The notes beneath the pieces are model-generated. The model was given only the letters and a program-made list of their open reading frames with translations. It did no database searches and had not been told where the DNA came from. Made by a program: the position numbers and the translations under genes. A stretch of 64,000 nt of DNA from Siphonodentalium dalli (lineage: Eukaryota > Mollusca > Scaphopoda > Gadilida > Siphonodentaliidae). Location of the stretch: contig CP136064.1 of the NCBI GenBank assembly GCA_032622095.1, positions 141,933,954-141,997,953 of the forward strand, given 5' to 3'. Shown piece by piece: positions 1 through 10,865 of the stretch (position 1 is its first letter; the number at the start of each line of letters is the position of its first letter).

Positions 1-164
1 CATGGCCGCCAGTGACCATCTTTGATTTTACTCTTTACATGACTAAATCATTTAGCACGGGCTACAGGTCGTACCTTTAGTCTGATCATCATGAAATTTG
101 TTTTGTCTGTTGAAATTGGAATGTAGATGGGAACGAGTCATTTTGGGGTCATTCGGACAAAAAA

Positions 165-328
165 CTTGGCCGCCAGTGACCATCTTTGATTTTACTGTTT
201 GTATAACTAAATCTTTTAGCACGGGCTACAGGTCATACCTTTAGTCTGATCATCATAAAATTTGTTATGGCTGTTGAAATTGGAATGTAGATGGGAACGA
301 GTCATTTTGGGGTCATTCGGACAAAAAA
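165..328 (+). repeat. Hybrid monomer X (D/G front, I end)
   Basis: The first half (agtgaccatctttg, actgtttg, catacc) matches D/G, while the second half (tttgttatggctgttgaaattgg, ggggtcattcggac) matches I. It is followed by a J/B hybrid. Copies start at 165, 4710, 5194 and 14911. The X-J/B-C trimer at 4710-5193 is repeated at once at 5194-5676 (484 and 483 bp). The switch between class signatures inside one unit is what crossover or gene conversion between misaligned monomers would leave. Confidence 0.8.
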
Positions 329-1139
329 CATGGCCGCCAGTGGCCATCTTTGTTTTCAAAATTCAATCCATTATCACGGGCCACAGGTCGCATTGTTCGT
401 CTGATCATCATGAAATTTGTCCTGGATGTTAATATTGACATGTAGATGGGAAAGAGTCATTTTGGGGTCGTTCGGCAAAAAAAACATGGCCGCCAGCAGC
501 CATCTTGGATTTTACTCTTTACATGACTAAATCATTTAGCACGGGCTACAGGTCGTACCTTTAATCTGATCATCATGAAATTTGTTATAGCTGTTGAAAT
601 TGGAATGTAGATGGGAACAAGTCATTTTGGGGTCATTCGGACAAAAAACATGGCCGCCAGTGACCATCTTTGATTTTACTGTTTGTATGACTAAATCCTT
701 TAGCACGAGCTACAGGTCATACCTTTAGTCTGATCATCATAAAATTTGACATGGATGTTGACAATGACATGTAGATTGGAACGAGTCATTTTGGGATCAT
801 TCGGCCAAAAACATGGCCGCCAGCAGCCGTCTTGGATTTTACTCTTTGTGTGACTAAATCCTTTAGCACAGGATACAGGTCGTACCTTTATTCTGATCAT
901 CATAAAATTTGTCATGGATGTTAACAATGACTTGTAGATGGGAACGAGTCATTTTGGGTTCATTCGGCCAAAAAACATGGCCGCCAGCAGCCATCTTGGA
1001 TTGTACTCTTTGTATGACTAAATCCTTTAGCACGGGCTACAGGTCGTACCTTTAGTCTAATCGTCATGAAATTTGTTATGTCTGTTGAAATTGGAATGTA
1101 GATGGGAACAAGTCATTTTGGGGTCATTCGGAAAAAAAA

Positions 1140-1303
1140 CATGGCCGCCAGTGACCATCTTTGATTTTACTGTTTGTATGACTAAATCTTTTAGCACGGG
1201 CTACAGGTCATACCTTTAGTCTGATCATCATAAAATTTGACATGGATGTTGTCAATGACATGTAGATTGGAACGAGTTATTTTAGGATCATTCGGCCAAA
1301 AAA
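1140..1303 (+). repeat. Class G monomer (representative, 164 bp)
   Basis: G is a close relative of D. It differs by aaatcttttag (D: aaatcctttag), gttgtcaatg (D: gttgacaatg) and usually one more A in the terminal tract. It follows F or, in four HORs, an inserted A (31391, 33569, 52018, 54351). The D/G likeness together with the E/H and F/I likenesses shows that D-E-F and G-H-I are paralogous trimers. Confidence 0.9.
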
Positions 1304-1467
1304 CATGGCCGCCAGCAGCCGTCTTGGATTTTACTCTTTGTGTGACTAAATCCTTTAGCACAGGATACAGGTCGTACCTTTAGTCTGATCATCATAAAAT
1401 TTGTCATGGATGTTAACAATGACATGTAGATGGGAACGAGTCATTTTGGGTTCATTCGGCCAAAAAC
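1304..1467 (+). repeat. Class H monomer (representative, 164 bp)
   Basis: H is a close relative of E, with the same agcagccgtcttgg, gcacaggatac and gatgttaacaatg. It reads ctttagtctg or ctttagactg where E has ctttattctg, and its A-tract ends in aaaaacc, making ccatgg (NcoI-type) at the start of the following unit I. The gactg subline occurs at 13627, 17824, 20900, 25982, 28740, 35845, 38341, 41001, 43661 and 45994. Confidence 0.9.
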
Positions 1468-1631
1468 CATGGCCGCCAGCAGCCATCTTGTATTTTTCTG
1501 TTTGTATGACTGAATCCTTTAGCACGGGCTACAGGTCGTACCTTTAGTCTGATCATCATAAAATTTTGTATGGCTGTTGAAATTGGAATGTAGATGGGAA
1601 TGAGTCATTTTGGGGTCATTCGGACAAAAAA
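1468..1631 (+). repeat. Class I monomer (representative, 164 bp)
   Basis: I follows H. Diagnostic bases are actgtttgtatgactgaatcc (its tgactgaatc is unique to the class), gtctgatcatcataaaa, ttatggctg and ggggtcattcggac. This copy has lost the g of ttgg and one base pattern in tttttctg, but is otherwise typical. In the 2660-bp HOR a second I copy follows K; both carry gcacggactac. Confidence 0.9.
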
Positions 1632-1786
1632 CATGGCCGCCAGTGGCCATCTTTGTTTTCAAAATTCAATCCATTATCACGGGCCACAGGTCGCATTGTT
1701 CGTCTGATCATCATGAAATTTGTCCTGGATGTTAATATTGACATGTAGATGGGAACGAGTCATTTTTGGTTTACTCGGGCAAAAAA
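1632..1786 (+). repeat. Class J monomer (representative, 155 bp)
   Basis: J shares the short 5' part of B (ttttcaaaattcaatcc) but reads cattatcacggg, tttgtcctggatg, gggaacgagtc and a unique 3' segment catttttggtttactcgggc. It follows I and precedes K. A J/B hybrid has the J front and the B end (gggaaagagtc, gtcgttcgg) at 329, 4874, 5358 and 9582. Confidence 0.92.
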
Positions 1787-1950
1787 CATGGCCGCCAGCA
1801 GCCATCTTTGATTGTACTCTTTGTATGACTAAATCCTATAGCACAGGCTACAGGTCGTACCTTTAGTCTGATCATCATGAAATTTGTTATCGCTGTTGAA
1901 ATTGGAATGTAGATGGGAACGAGTCATTTTGGGGTCATTCGGACAAAAAA
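1787..1950 (+). repeat. Class K monomer (representative, 164 bp)
   Basis: K follows J. It reads agcagccatctttgattg, tactctttgtatgac, gtctgatcatcatgaaa and ttatggctg. It resembles F in its first third and A in the rest. In one sub-lineage the start is atggacgcc (14110, 18307, 21383, 26465, 29223). Several copies have gggcaacagg (11841, 15230, 49365, 52665, 54999). Confidence 0.88.
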
Positions 1951-2105
1951 CATGGCCGCCAGTGGCCATCTTTGTTTTCAAAATTCAATCCATTAGCACG
2001 GGCCACAGGTCGCATTGTTCGTCTGATCATCATGAAATTATTCCTGGATGTTAATATTGACATGTAGATGGGAAAGAGTCATTTTGGGGTCGTTCGGCAA
2101 AAAAA
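1951..2105 (+). repeat. Class B monomer (representative, 155 bp)
   Basis: B is the shorter, most divergent class. It reads agtggccatctttg, then ttttcaaaattcaatcc in place of the actctttacatgactaaatc segment. This nets nine bases fewer than A. It continues gcattgttcgtctgatc, ttattcctggatg and gggaaagagtc, and ends gggtcgttcggc. It always sits before class C in the B-C-A trimer. A close relative, class J, shares the 5' two thirds. Other examples start at 5841, 10065, 18953, 24035, 39635, 50012 and 60871. One variant (14274, 18471, 21547, 29387) has lost a base to give a run of seven T. Confidence 0.92.
1952..1969. other. Short inverted repeat at monomer start (example)
   Basis: In B and J monomers bases 2-7 (atggcc) and 14-19 (ggccat) are perfect inverted arms around gccagt. 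Classes with agcagccatc keep five-base arms (atggc/gccat), and classes with agtgaccatc have one mismatch. The dyad thus recurs about every 164 bp over 64 kb. Whether it forms a hairpin or binds a protein cannot be seen from sequence. Confidence 0.75.
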
Positions 2106-2269
2106 CATGGCCGCCAGCAGCCATCTTGGATTTTACTCTTTACATGACTAAATCATTTAGCACGGGCTACAGGTCGTACCTTTAATCTGATCATCATGAA
2201 ATTTGTTATAGCTGTTGAAATTGGAATGTAGATGGGAACGAGTCATTTTGGGGTCATTCGAACAAAAAA
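2106..2269 (+). repeat. Class C monomer (representative, 164 bp)
   Basis: C is recognised by agcagccatcttggatttt, ctctttacatgac, aaatcatttag, cctttaatctgatc, ttatagctg and the ending attcgaac. It follows B (or the J/B hybrid) almost everywhere. A sub-lineage starting at 16032, 24190, 26948, 32202 and 34380 has tcaattag together with ctggtcatc, which destroys the tgatca palindrome. The copies at 6479, 12646, 16515, 19591, 24673, 27431 and 34863 share gaaattgaaatg and are placed shortly before a class D unit. Confidence 0.92.
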
Positions 2270-2433
2270 CATGTCCGCCAGTGACCATCTTTGATTTTAC
2301 TCTTTACATGACTAAATCCTTTAGCACGGGCTACAGGTCGTACCTTTAGTCTGATCATCATGAAATTTGTTATGGCTGTTGAAATTGGAATGTAGATGGG
2401 AACGAGTCATTTTGGGGTCATTCGGACAAAAAA
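2270..2433 (+). repeat. Class A monomer (representative, 164 bp)
   Basis: Class A is recognised by agtgaccatctttg, then actctttacatgac, gtctgatcatcatgaaa and an ending ggggtcattcggac before the A-tract. Variants at bases 101-107 separate subtypes: ttatcgc, ttatggc and ttttggc. The ttttggc subtype is usually the one directly before class D, where the next unit begins cttgg rather than catgg. A is the third member of the 483-bp B-C-A trimer. Other clear examples start at 5677, 9901, 18789, 27112, 36811, 47679, 55482 and 61190. Confidence 0.9.
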
Positions 2434-2916
2434 CATGGCCGCCAGTAGCCATCTTTGTTTTCAAAATTCAATCCATTAGCACGGGCCACAGGTCGCATTG
2501 TTCGTCTGATCATCATGAAATTATTCCTGGATGTTAATATTGACATGTAGATGGGAAAGCGTCATTTTGGGGTCGTTCGGCAAAAAAACATGGCCGCCAG
2601 CAGCCATCTTGGATTTTACTCTTTACATGACTAAATCATTTAGCACGGGCTACAGGTCGTACCTTTAATCTGATCATCATGAAATTTGTTATAGCTGTTG
2701 AAATTGGAATGTAGATGGGAACGAGTCATTTTGGGGTCATTCGAACAAAAAACATGGCCGCCAGTGACCATCTTTGATTTTACTCTTTACATGACTAAAT
2801 CATTTAGCACGGGCTACAGGTCGTACCTTTAGTCTGATCATCATGAAATTTGTTTTGTCTGTTGAAATTGGAATGTAGATGGGAACGAGTCATTTTGGGG
2901 TCATTCGGACAAAAAA

Positions 2917-3079
2917 CTTGGCCGCCAGTGACCATCTTTGATTTTACTGTTTGTATGACTAAATCCTTTAGCACGAGCTACAGGTCATACCTTTAGTCTG
3001 ATCATCATAAAATTTGACATGGATGTTGACAATGACATGTAGATTGGAACGAGTCATTTTGGGATCATTCGGCCAAAAA
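2917..3079 (+). repeat. Class D monomer (representative, 163 bp)
   Basis: D opens the common HOR. It is preceded by an A-tract followed by cttgg instead of catgg. Diagnostic bases are actgtttgtatgac, tcctttag, gtcatacc (others have gtcgtacc), gacatggatgttgacaatg, atgtagattgg and gggatcattcggcc with five A. Starts: 649, 2917, 4219, 6807, 8108, 8599, 12974, 16843, 19919, 25001, 27759, 35191, 37686, 40346, 43006 and 56448. Its 3' half also forms the second part of the chimeric A/D monomer. Confidence 0.93.
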
Positions 3080-3243
3080 CATGGCCGCCAGCAGCCGTCT
3101 TGGATTTTACTCTTTGTGTGACTAAATCCTTTAGCACAGGATACAGATCGTACCTTTATTCTGATCATCATAAAATTTGTCATGGATGTTAACAATGACT
3201 TGTAGATGGGAACGAGTCATTTTGGGTTCATTCGGCCAAAAAA
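3080..3243 (+). repeat. Class E monomer (representative, 164 bp)
   Basis: E follows D or the A/D chimera. Diagnostic bases are agcagccgtcttgg, ctctttgtgtgac, gcacaggatac (others gcacgggctac), ctttattctg, gtcatggatgttaacaatgac and gggttcattcggcc. Two sublines exist: one with tcataaaatttgtc, another with tcaaaaaatttatc (for example 6970, 17006, 37849, 40509, 43169). E contains the only HpaI-type palindrome in the unit, shared with class H. Copies after the chimera usually read gagttcattcgg. Confidence 0.92.
3179..3199. other. Second short dyad around gttaac in E/H monomers (example)
   Basis: In E and H units gtcat (bases 100-104) and atgac (116-120) form inverted arms around a loop holding the gttaac palindrome. 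Other classes lack it because they read ttatggctgttgaaattgg there, so it recurs only in E/H positions of each HOR. Confidence 0.6.
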
Positions 3244-3407
3244 CATGGCCGCCAGCAGCCATCTTGGATTGTACTCTTTGTATGACTAAATCCTTTAGCA
3301 CGGGCTACAGGTCGTACCTTTAGTCTAATCATCATGAAATTTGTTATGTCTGTTGAAATTGGAATGTAGATGGGAACAAGTCATTTTGGGGTCATTCGGA
3401 CAAAAAA
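3244..3407 (+). repeat. Class F monomer (representative, 164 bp)
   Basis: F follows E. It is recognised by agcagccatcttggattg, tactctttgtatgac, gtctaatcatcatg, ttatgtctg and, in most of the left half, gggaacaagtc. The ctaatc change abolishes the tgatca palindrome present in most other classes, so F is a natural landmark for a missing BclI-type site. In the right half many F copies read gaacgagtc instead. Confidence 0.92.
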
Positions 3408-4218
3408 GATGGCCGCCAGTGACCATCTTTGATTTTACTGTTTGTATGACTAAATCTTTTAGCACGGGCTACAGGTCATACCTTTAGTCTGATCATCATA
3501 AAATTTGACACGGATGTTGTCAATGACATGTAGATTGGAACAAGTCATTTTAGGATCATTCGGCCAAAAAACATGGCCGCCAGCAGCCGTCTTGTATTTT
3601 ACTCTTTGTGTGACTAAATCCTTTAGCACAGGATACAGGTCGTACCTTTAGTCTGATCATCATAAAATTTGTCATGGATGTTAACAATGACATGTAGATG
3701 GGAACGAGTCATTTTGGATTCATTCGGCCAAAAACCATGGCCGCCAGCAGCCATCTTGGATTTTACTGTTTGTATGACTGAATCCTTTAGCACGGGCTAC
3801 AGGTCGTACCTTTAGTCTGATCATCATCAATTTTTTTATGGCTGTTGAAATTGGAATGTAGATGGGAACGAGTCATTTTGGGGTCATTCGAACAAAAAAC
3901 ATGGCCGCCAGTGGCCATCTTTGTTTTCAAAATTCAATCCATTATCACGGGCCACAGGTCGCATTGTTCGTCTGATCATCATGAAATTTGTCCTGGATGT
4001 TAATATTGACATGTAGATGGGAACGAGTCATTTTTGGTTTACTCGGGCAAAAAACATGGCCGCCAGCAGCCATCTTTGATTGTACTCTTTGTATGACTAA
4101 ATCCTTTAGCACGGGCTACAGGTCGTACCTTTAGTCTGATAATCATGAAATTTGTTATGGCTGTTGAAATTGGAATGTAGATGGGAACGAGTCATTTTGG
4201 GGTCATTCGGACAAAAAA

Positions 4219-6806
4219 CTTGGCCGCCAGTGACCATCTTTGATTTTACTGTTTGTATGACTAAATCCTTTAGCACGGGCTACAGGTCATACCTTTAGTC
4301 TGATCATCATAAAATTTGACATGGATGTTGGCAATGACATATAGATTGGAACGAGTCATTTTGGGATCATTCGGCCAAAAACATGGCCGCCAGCAGCCGT
4401 CTTGGATTTTACTCTTTGTGTGACTAAATCCTTTAGCACAGGATACAGGTCGTACCTTTATTCTGATCATCATAAAATTTGTCATGGATGTTAACAATGA
4501 CTTGTAGATGGGAACGAGTCATTTTGGGTTCATTCGGCCAAAAAACATGGCCGCCAGCAGCCATCTTGGATTGTACTCTTTGTATGACTAAATCCTTTAG
4601 CACGGGCTACAGGTCGTACCTTTAGTCTAATCATCATGAAATTTGTTATGTCTGTTAAAATTGGAATGTAGATGGGAACGAGTCATTTTGGGGTCATTCG
4701 GACAAAAAACTTGGCCGCCAGTGACCATCTTTGATTTTACTGTTTGTATAACTAAATCTTTTAGCACGGGCTACAGGTCATACCTTTAGTCTGATCATCA
4801 TAAAATTTGTTATGGCTGTTGAAATTGGAATGTAGATGGGAACGAGTCATTTTGGGGTCATTCGGACAAAAAACATGGCCGCCAGTGGCCATCTTTGTTT
4901 TCAAAATTCAATCCATTATCACGGGCCACAGGTCGCATTGTTCGTCTGATCATCATGAAATTTGTCCTGGATGTTAATATTGACATGTAGATGGGAAAGA
5001 GTCATTTTGGGGTCGTTCGGCAAAAAAAACATGGCCGCCAGCAGCCATCTTGGATTTTACTCTTTACATGACTAAATCATTTAGCACGGGCTACAGGTCG
5101 TACCTTTAATCTGATCATCATGAAATTTGTTATAGCTGTTGAAATTGGAATGTAGATGGGAACAAGTCATTTTGGGGTCATTCGGACAAAAAACATGGCC
5201 GCCAGTGACCATCTTTGATTTTACTGTTTGTATGACTAAATCTTTTAGCACGGGCTACAGGTCATACCTTTAGTCTGATCATCATAAAATTTGTTATGGC
5301 TGTTGAAATTGGAATGTAGATGGGAACGAGTCATTTTGGGGTCATTCGGACAAAAAACATGGCCGCCAGTGGCCATCTTTGTTTTCAAAATTCAATCCAT
5401 TATCACGGGCCACAGGTCGCATTGTTCGTCTGATCATCATGAAATTTGTCCTGGATGTTAATATTGACATGTAGATGGGAAAGAGTCATTTTGGGGTCGT
5501 TCGGCAAAAAAACATGGCCGCCAGCAGCCATCTTGGATTTTACTCTTTACATGACTAAATCATTTAGCACGGGCTACAGGTCGTACCTTTAATCTGATCA
5601 TCATGAAATTTGTTATAGCTGTTGAAATTGGAATGTAGATGGGAACGAGTCATTTTGGGGTCATTCGAACACAAAACATGGCCGCCAGTGACCATCTTTG
5701 ATTTTACTCTTTACATGACTAAATCCTTTAGCACGGGCTACAGGTCGTACCTTTAGTCTGATCATCATGAAATTTGTTATCGCTGTTGAAATTGGAATGT
5801 AGATGGGAACGAGTCATTTTGGGGTCATTCGGACAAAAAACATGGCCGCCAGTGGCCATCTTTGTTTTCAAAATTCAATCCATTAGCACGGGCCACAGGT
5901 CGCATTGTTCGTCTGATCATCATGAAATTATTCCTGAATGTTAATATTGACATGTAGATGGGAAAGAGTCATTTTGGGGTCGTTCGGCAAAAAAACATGG
6001 CCGCCAGCAGCCATCTTGGATTTTACTCTTTTCATGACTAAATCATTTAGCACGGGCTACAGGTCGGACCTTTAATCTGATCATCATGAAATTTGTAATA
6101 GCTGTTGAAATTGGAAAGTAGATGGGAACGAGTCATTTTGGGGTCATTCGAACAAAAGACATGGCCGCCAGTGACCATCTTTGATTTTACTCTTTACATG
6201 ACTAAATCCTTTAGCACGGGCTACAGGTCGTACCTTTAGTCTGATCATCATGAAATTTGTTATCGCTGTTGAAATTGGAATGTAGATGGGAACGAGTCAT
6301 TTTGGGGTCATTCGGGCAAAAAACATGGCCGCCAGTGGCCATCTTTGTTTTCAAAATTCAATCCATTAGCACGGGCCACTGGTCGCATTGTTCGTCTGAT
6401 CATCATGAAATTATTCCAGGATGTTAATATTGACATGTAGATGGGAAAGGGTCATTTTGGGGTCGTTCGGCAAAAAAACATGGCCGCCAGCAGCCATCTT
6501 GAATTTTACTCTTTACATGACTAAATCATTTAGCACGGTTTACAGGTCGTACCTTTAATCTGATCATCATGAAATTTGTTATAGCTGTTGAAATTGAAAT
6601 GTAGATGGGAACGAGTCATTTTGGGGTCATTCGAACAAAAAACATGGCCGCCATTGACCATCTTTGATTTTACTCTTTACATGACTAAATCCTTTAGCAC
6701 GGGCTACAGGTCGTACCTTTAGTCTGATCATCATGAAATTTGTTTTGGCTGTTGAAATTGGAATGTAGATGGGAACGAGTCATTTTGGGGTCATTCGGAG
6801 AAAAAA
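4219..6806 (+). repeat. HOR block: D E F (X J/B C)x2 A B C A B C A
   Basis: Unit starts: 4219, 4382, 4546, 4710, 4874, 5030, 5194, 5358, 5513, 5677, 5841, 5996, 6160, 6324, 6479, 6643. G-H-I-J-K is missing; in its place stand two X-J/B-C trimers, then A-B-C units. Several private substitutions lie near 6030-6660 (ttcatgac, gtaatagc, gggccactgg, ttccagg), suggesting this stretch has escaped recent homogenisation. Confidence 0.85.
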
Positions 6807-8107
6807 CTTGGCCGCCAGTGACCATCTTTGATTTTACTGTTTGTATGACTAAATCCTTTAGCACGGGCTACAGGTCATACCTTTAGTCTGATCATCATAA
6901 AATTTGACATGGATGTTGACAATGACATGTTGATTGGAACGAGTCATTTTGGGATCATTCGGCCAAAAACATGGCCGCCAGCAGCCGTCTTGGATTTTAC
7001 TCTTTGTGTGACTAAATCCTTTAGCACAGGATACAGGTCGTACCTTTATTCTGATCATCAAAAAATTTATCATGGATGTTAACAATGACTTGTAGATGGG
7101 AACCAGTCATTTTGGGTTCATTCGGCCAAAAAACATGGCCGCCAGCAGCCATCTTGGATTGTACTCTTTGTATGACTAAATCCTTTAGCACGGGCTACAG
7201 GTCGTACCTTTAGTCTAATCATCATGAAATTTGTTATGTCTGTTGAAATTGGAATGTAGATGGGAACAAGTCATTTTGAGGTCATTCGGACAAAAAACAT
7301 GGCCGCCAGTGACCATCTTTGATTTTACTGTTTGTATGACTAAATATTTTAGCACGGGCTACAGGTCATACGTTTAGTCTGATCATCATAAAATTTGACA
7401 TGGAAGTTGTCAATGACATGTAGATTGGAACGAGTTATATTGGGATCATTCGGCCAAAAAACATGGCCGCCAGCAGCCGTCTTGGATTTTACTCTTTGTG
7501 TGACTAAATCCTTTAGCACAGGATACAGGTCGTACCTTTAGTCTGATCATCATAAAATTTGTCATGGATGTTAACAATGACTTGTAGATGGGAACGAGTC
7601 ATTTTGGGTTCATTCGGCCAAAAACCATGGCCGCCAGCAGCCATCTTGGATTTTACTGTTTGTATGACTGAATCCTTTAGCACGGGCTACAGGTCGTACC
7701 TTTAGTCTGATCATCATAAAATTTGTTATGGCTGTTGAAATTGGAATGTAGATGGGAACGAGTCATTTTGGGGTCATTCGGACAAAAAACATGGCCGCCA
7801 GTGCCATCTTTGTTTTCAAAATTCAATCCATTATCACGGGCCACAGGTCGCATTGTTCGTCTGATCATCATGAAATTTGTCCTGGATGTTAATATTGACA
7901 TGTAGATGGGAACGAGTCATGTTTGGTTTACTCGGGCAAAAAACATGGCCGCCAGCAGCCATCTTTGAATGTACTCTTTGTATGACTAAATCCTTTAGCA
8001 CGGGCTACAGGTCGTACCTTTAGTCTGATCATCATGAAATTTGTTATGGCTGTTGAAATTGGAATGTAGATGGGAACGAGTCATTTTGGGGTCATTCGGA
8101 CAAAAAA
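6807..8107 (+). repeat. HOR block: 8-mer D to K (1301 bp)
   Basis: Unit starts: 6807, 6970, 7134, 7298, 7462, 7626, 7790, 7944. It has the same order as 2917-4218, with J one base shorter (agtgcc for agtggcc). E is of the tcaaaaaattta subline. Confidence 0.87.
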
Positions 8108-8598
8108 CTTGGCCGCCAGTGACCATCTTTGATTTTACTGTTTGTATGACTAAATCCTTTAGCACGGGCTACAGGTCATACCTTTAGTCTGATCATCATA
8201 AAATTTGACACGGATGTTGACAATGACATGTAGATTGGAACGAGTCATTTTGGGATCATTCGGCCAAAAACATGGCCGCCAGCAGCCGTCTTGGATTTTA
8301 CTCTTTGTGTGACTAAATCCTTTAGCACAGGATACAGGTCGTACCTTTATTCTGATCATCATAAAATTTGTCATGGATGTTAACAATGACTTGTAGATGG
8401 GAACGAGTCATTTTGGGTTCATTCGGCCAAAAAACATGGCCGCCAGCAGCCATCTTGGATTGTACTCTTTGTATGACTAAATCCTTTAGCACGGGCTACA
8501 GGTCGTACCTTTATTCTAATCATCATGAAATTTGTTATGTCTGTTGACATTGGAATGTAGATGGGAACAAGTCATTTTGGGGTCATTCGGACAAAAAA
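8108..8598 (+). repeat. Isolated D-E-F trimer (491 bp)
   Basis: Unit starts: 8108, 8271, 8435. It is directly followed by another D-E-F starting at 8599, so this is a stand-alone trimer duplication with a period of 491 bp. The F copy has ttattctaatc and gttgacattgg. Confidence 0.87.
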
Positions 8599-10865
8599 CT
8601 TGGCCGCCAGTGACCATATTTGATTTTACTGTTTGTATGACTAAATCCTTTAGCACGGGCTACAGGTCATACCTTTAGTCTGATCATCATAAAATTTGAC
8701 ATGGATGTTGACAATGACATGTAGATTGGAACGAGTCATTTTGGGATCATTCGGCCAAAAACATGGCCGCCAGCAGCCGTCTTGGATTTTACTCTTTGTG
8801 TGACAAAATCCTTTAGCACAGGATACAGGTCGTACCTTTATTCTGATCATCATAAAATTTGTCAAGAATGTTAACAATGACTTGTAGATGGGAACGAGTC
8901 ATTTTGGGTTCATTCGGCCAAAAAACATGGCCGCCAGCAGCCATCTTGGATTGTACTCTTTGTATGACTAAATCCTTTAGCACGGGCTACAGGTCCTACC
9001 TTTTTTCTAATCATCATGAAATTTGTTATATCTGTTGAAATTGGAATGTAGATGGGAACAAGTCATTTTGGGGTCATTCGGACAAAAAACATGGCCGCCA
9101 GTGACCATCTTTGATTTTACTGTTTGTATGACTAAATCTTTTAGCACGGGCTACAGGTCATACCTTTAGTCTGATCATCATAAAATTTGACACGGATGTT
9201 GTCAATGACATATAGATTGGAACGAGTCATTTTGGGATCATTCGGCCTAAAGACATGGCCGCCAGCAGCCGTCTTGGATTTTACTCTTTGTGTGACTAAA
9301 TCCTTTAGCACAGGATACAGGTCGTATCTTTAGTCTGATCATCATAAAATTTGTCATGGATGTTAACAATGACTTGTAAATGGGAACGAGTCATTTTGGG
9401 TTCATTCGGCCAAAAACCATGGCCGCCAGCAGCCATCTTGGATTTTACTGTTTGTATGACTGAATCCTTTAGCACGGGCTACAGGTCGTACCTTTTGTCT
9501 GATCATCATAAAATTTGTTATGGCTGTTGAAATTGGAATGTAGATGGGAACGAGTCATTTTGGGGTCATTCGGACAAAAAACATGGCCGCCAGTGGCCAT
9601 CTTTGTTTTCAAAATTCAATCCATTATCACGGGCCACAGGTCGCATTGTTCGTCTGATCATCATGAAATTTGTCCTGGATGTTAATATTGACATGTAGAT
9701 GGGAAAGAGTCATTTTGGGGTCGTTCGGCAAAAAAACATGGCCGCCAGCAGCCATCTTGGATTTTACTCTTTACATGACTAAATCATTTAGCACGGGCTA
9801 CAGGTCGTACCTTTAATCTGATCATCATGAAATTTGTTATAGCTGTTGAAATTGGAATGTAGATGGGAACGAGTCATTTTGGGGTCATTCGAACACAAAA
9901 CATGGCCGCCAGTGACCATCTTTGATTTTACTCTTTACATGACTAAATCCTTTAGCACGGGCTACAGGTCGTACCTTTAGTCTGATCATCATGAAATTTG
10001 TTATCGCTGTTGAAATTGGAATGTAGATGGGAACGAGTCATTTTGGGGTCATTCGGACAAAAAACATGGCCGCCAGTGGCCATCTTTGTTTTCAAAATTC
10101 AATCCATTAGCACGGGCCACAGGTCGCATTGTTCGTCTGATCATCATGAAATTATTCCTGGATGTTAATATTGACATGTAGATGGGAAAGAGTCATTTTG
10201 GGGTCGTTCGGCAAAAAAACATGGCCGCCAGCAGCCATCTTGGATTTTACTCTTTACATGACTAAATCATTTAGCACGGGCTACAGGTCGTACCTTTAAT
10301 CTGATCATCATGAAATTTGTTATAGCTGTTGAAATTGGAATGTAGATGGGAACGAGTCATTTTGGGGTCATTCGAACAAAAAACATGGCCGCCAGTGACC
10401 ATCTTTGATTTTACTCTTTACATGACTAAATCCTTTAGCACGGGCTACAGGTCGTACCTTTAGTCTGATCATCATGAAATTTGTTATCGCTGTTGAAATT
10501 GGAATGTAGATGGGAACGAGTCATTTTGGGGTCATTCGGGCAAAAAACATGGCCGCCAGTGGCCATCTTTGTTTTCAAAATTCAATCCATTAGCACGGGC
10601 CACAGGTCGCATTGTTCGCCTGATCATCATGAAATTATTCCTGGATGTTAATATTGACATGTAGATGGGAAAGGGTCATTTTGGGGTCGTTCGGCAAAAA
10701 AACATGGCCGCCAGCAGCCATCTTGGATTTTACTCTTTACATGACTAAATCATTTAGCATGGTCTACAGGTCGTACCTTTAATCTGATCATCATAAAATT
10801 TGTTATAGCTGTTGAAATTGAAATGTAGATTGGATCGAGTCATTTTGGGATCATTCGGCCAAAAA
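8599..10865 (+). repeat. HOR block: D E F G H I J/B C A B C A B C/D
   Basis: Unit starts: 8599, 8762, 8926, 9090, 9254, 9418, 9582, 9737, 9901, 10065, 10220, 10384, 10548, 10703. I is followed by a J/B hybrid rather than J-K. The last unit (10703-10865, 163 bp) starts as C (agcagccatcttgg, ctttaatctg, ttatagctg) and ends as D (gtagattgg, gggatcattcggcc), passing straight into E; a C-to-D crossover has removed an A and most of a D. Confidence 0.85.

Larger units (their letters stand above)
1..2916 (+). repeat. HOR block: A X J/B C D E F G H I J K B C A B C A
   Basis: Unit starts: 1, 165, 329, 485, 649, 812, 976, 1140, 1304, 1468, 1632, 1787, 1951, 2106, 2270, 2434, 2589, 2753. The D at 649 follows a C with an F-like end and begins catgg, unlike other D copies. 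The first four units look like a scar of an older rearrangement and resemble 4710-5193. The block ends with two C-A-B-type trimers before the next D. Confidence 0.85.
2917..4218 (+). repeat. HOR block: 8-mer D-E-F-G-H-I-J-K (1302 bp)
   Basis: Unit starts: 2917, 3080, 3244, 3408, 3572, 3736, 3900, 4055. This is the minimal HOR, with no B-C-A trimer; K passes directly to the next D through cttgg. The G unit begins gatgg. Confidence 0.88.

Noticed and set aside
700-927. Recurrent minus-strand reading frames of 67-75 codons over E-D or H-G pairs (for example 700-927, 2968-3195, 17712-17939, 37737-37964), which encode almost the same peptide dozens of times
   Set aside because: They are a by-product of the repeat. 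Units of 164 and 155 bp shift the frame at each step, the frames stop within about 1.4 monomers, start and stop shift with every indel, and the class differences do not favour synonymous positions. No domain or signal is recognisable.
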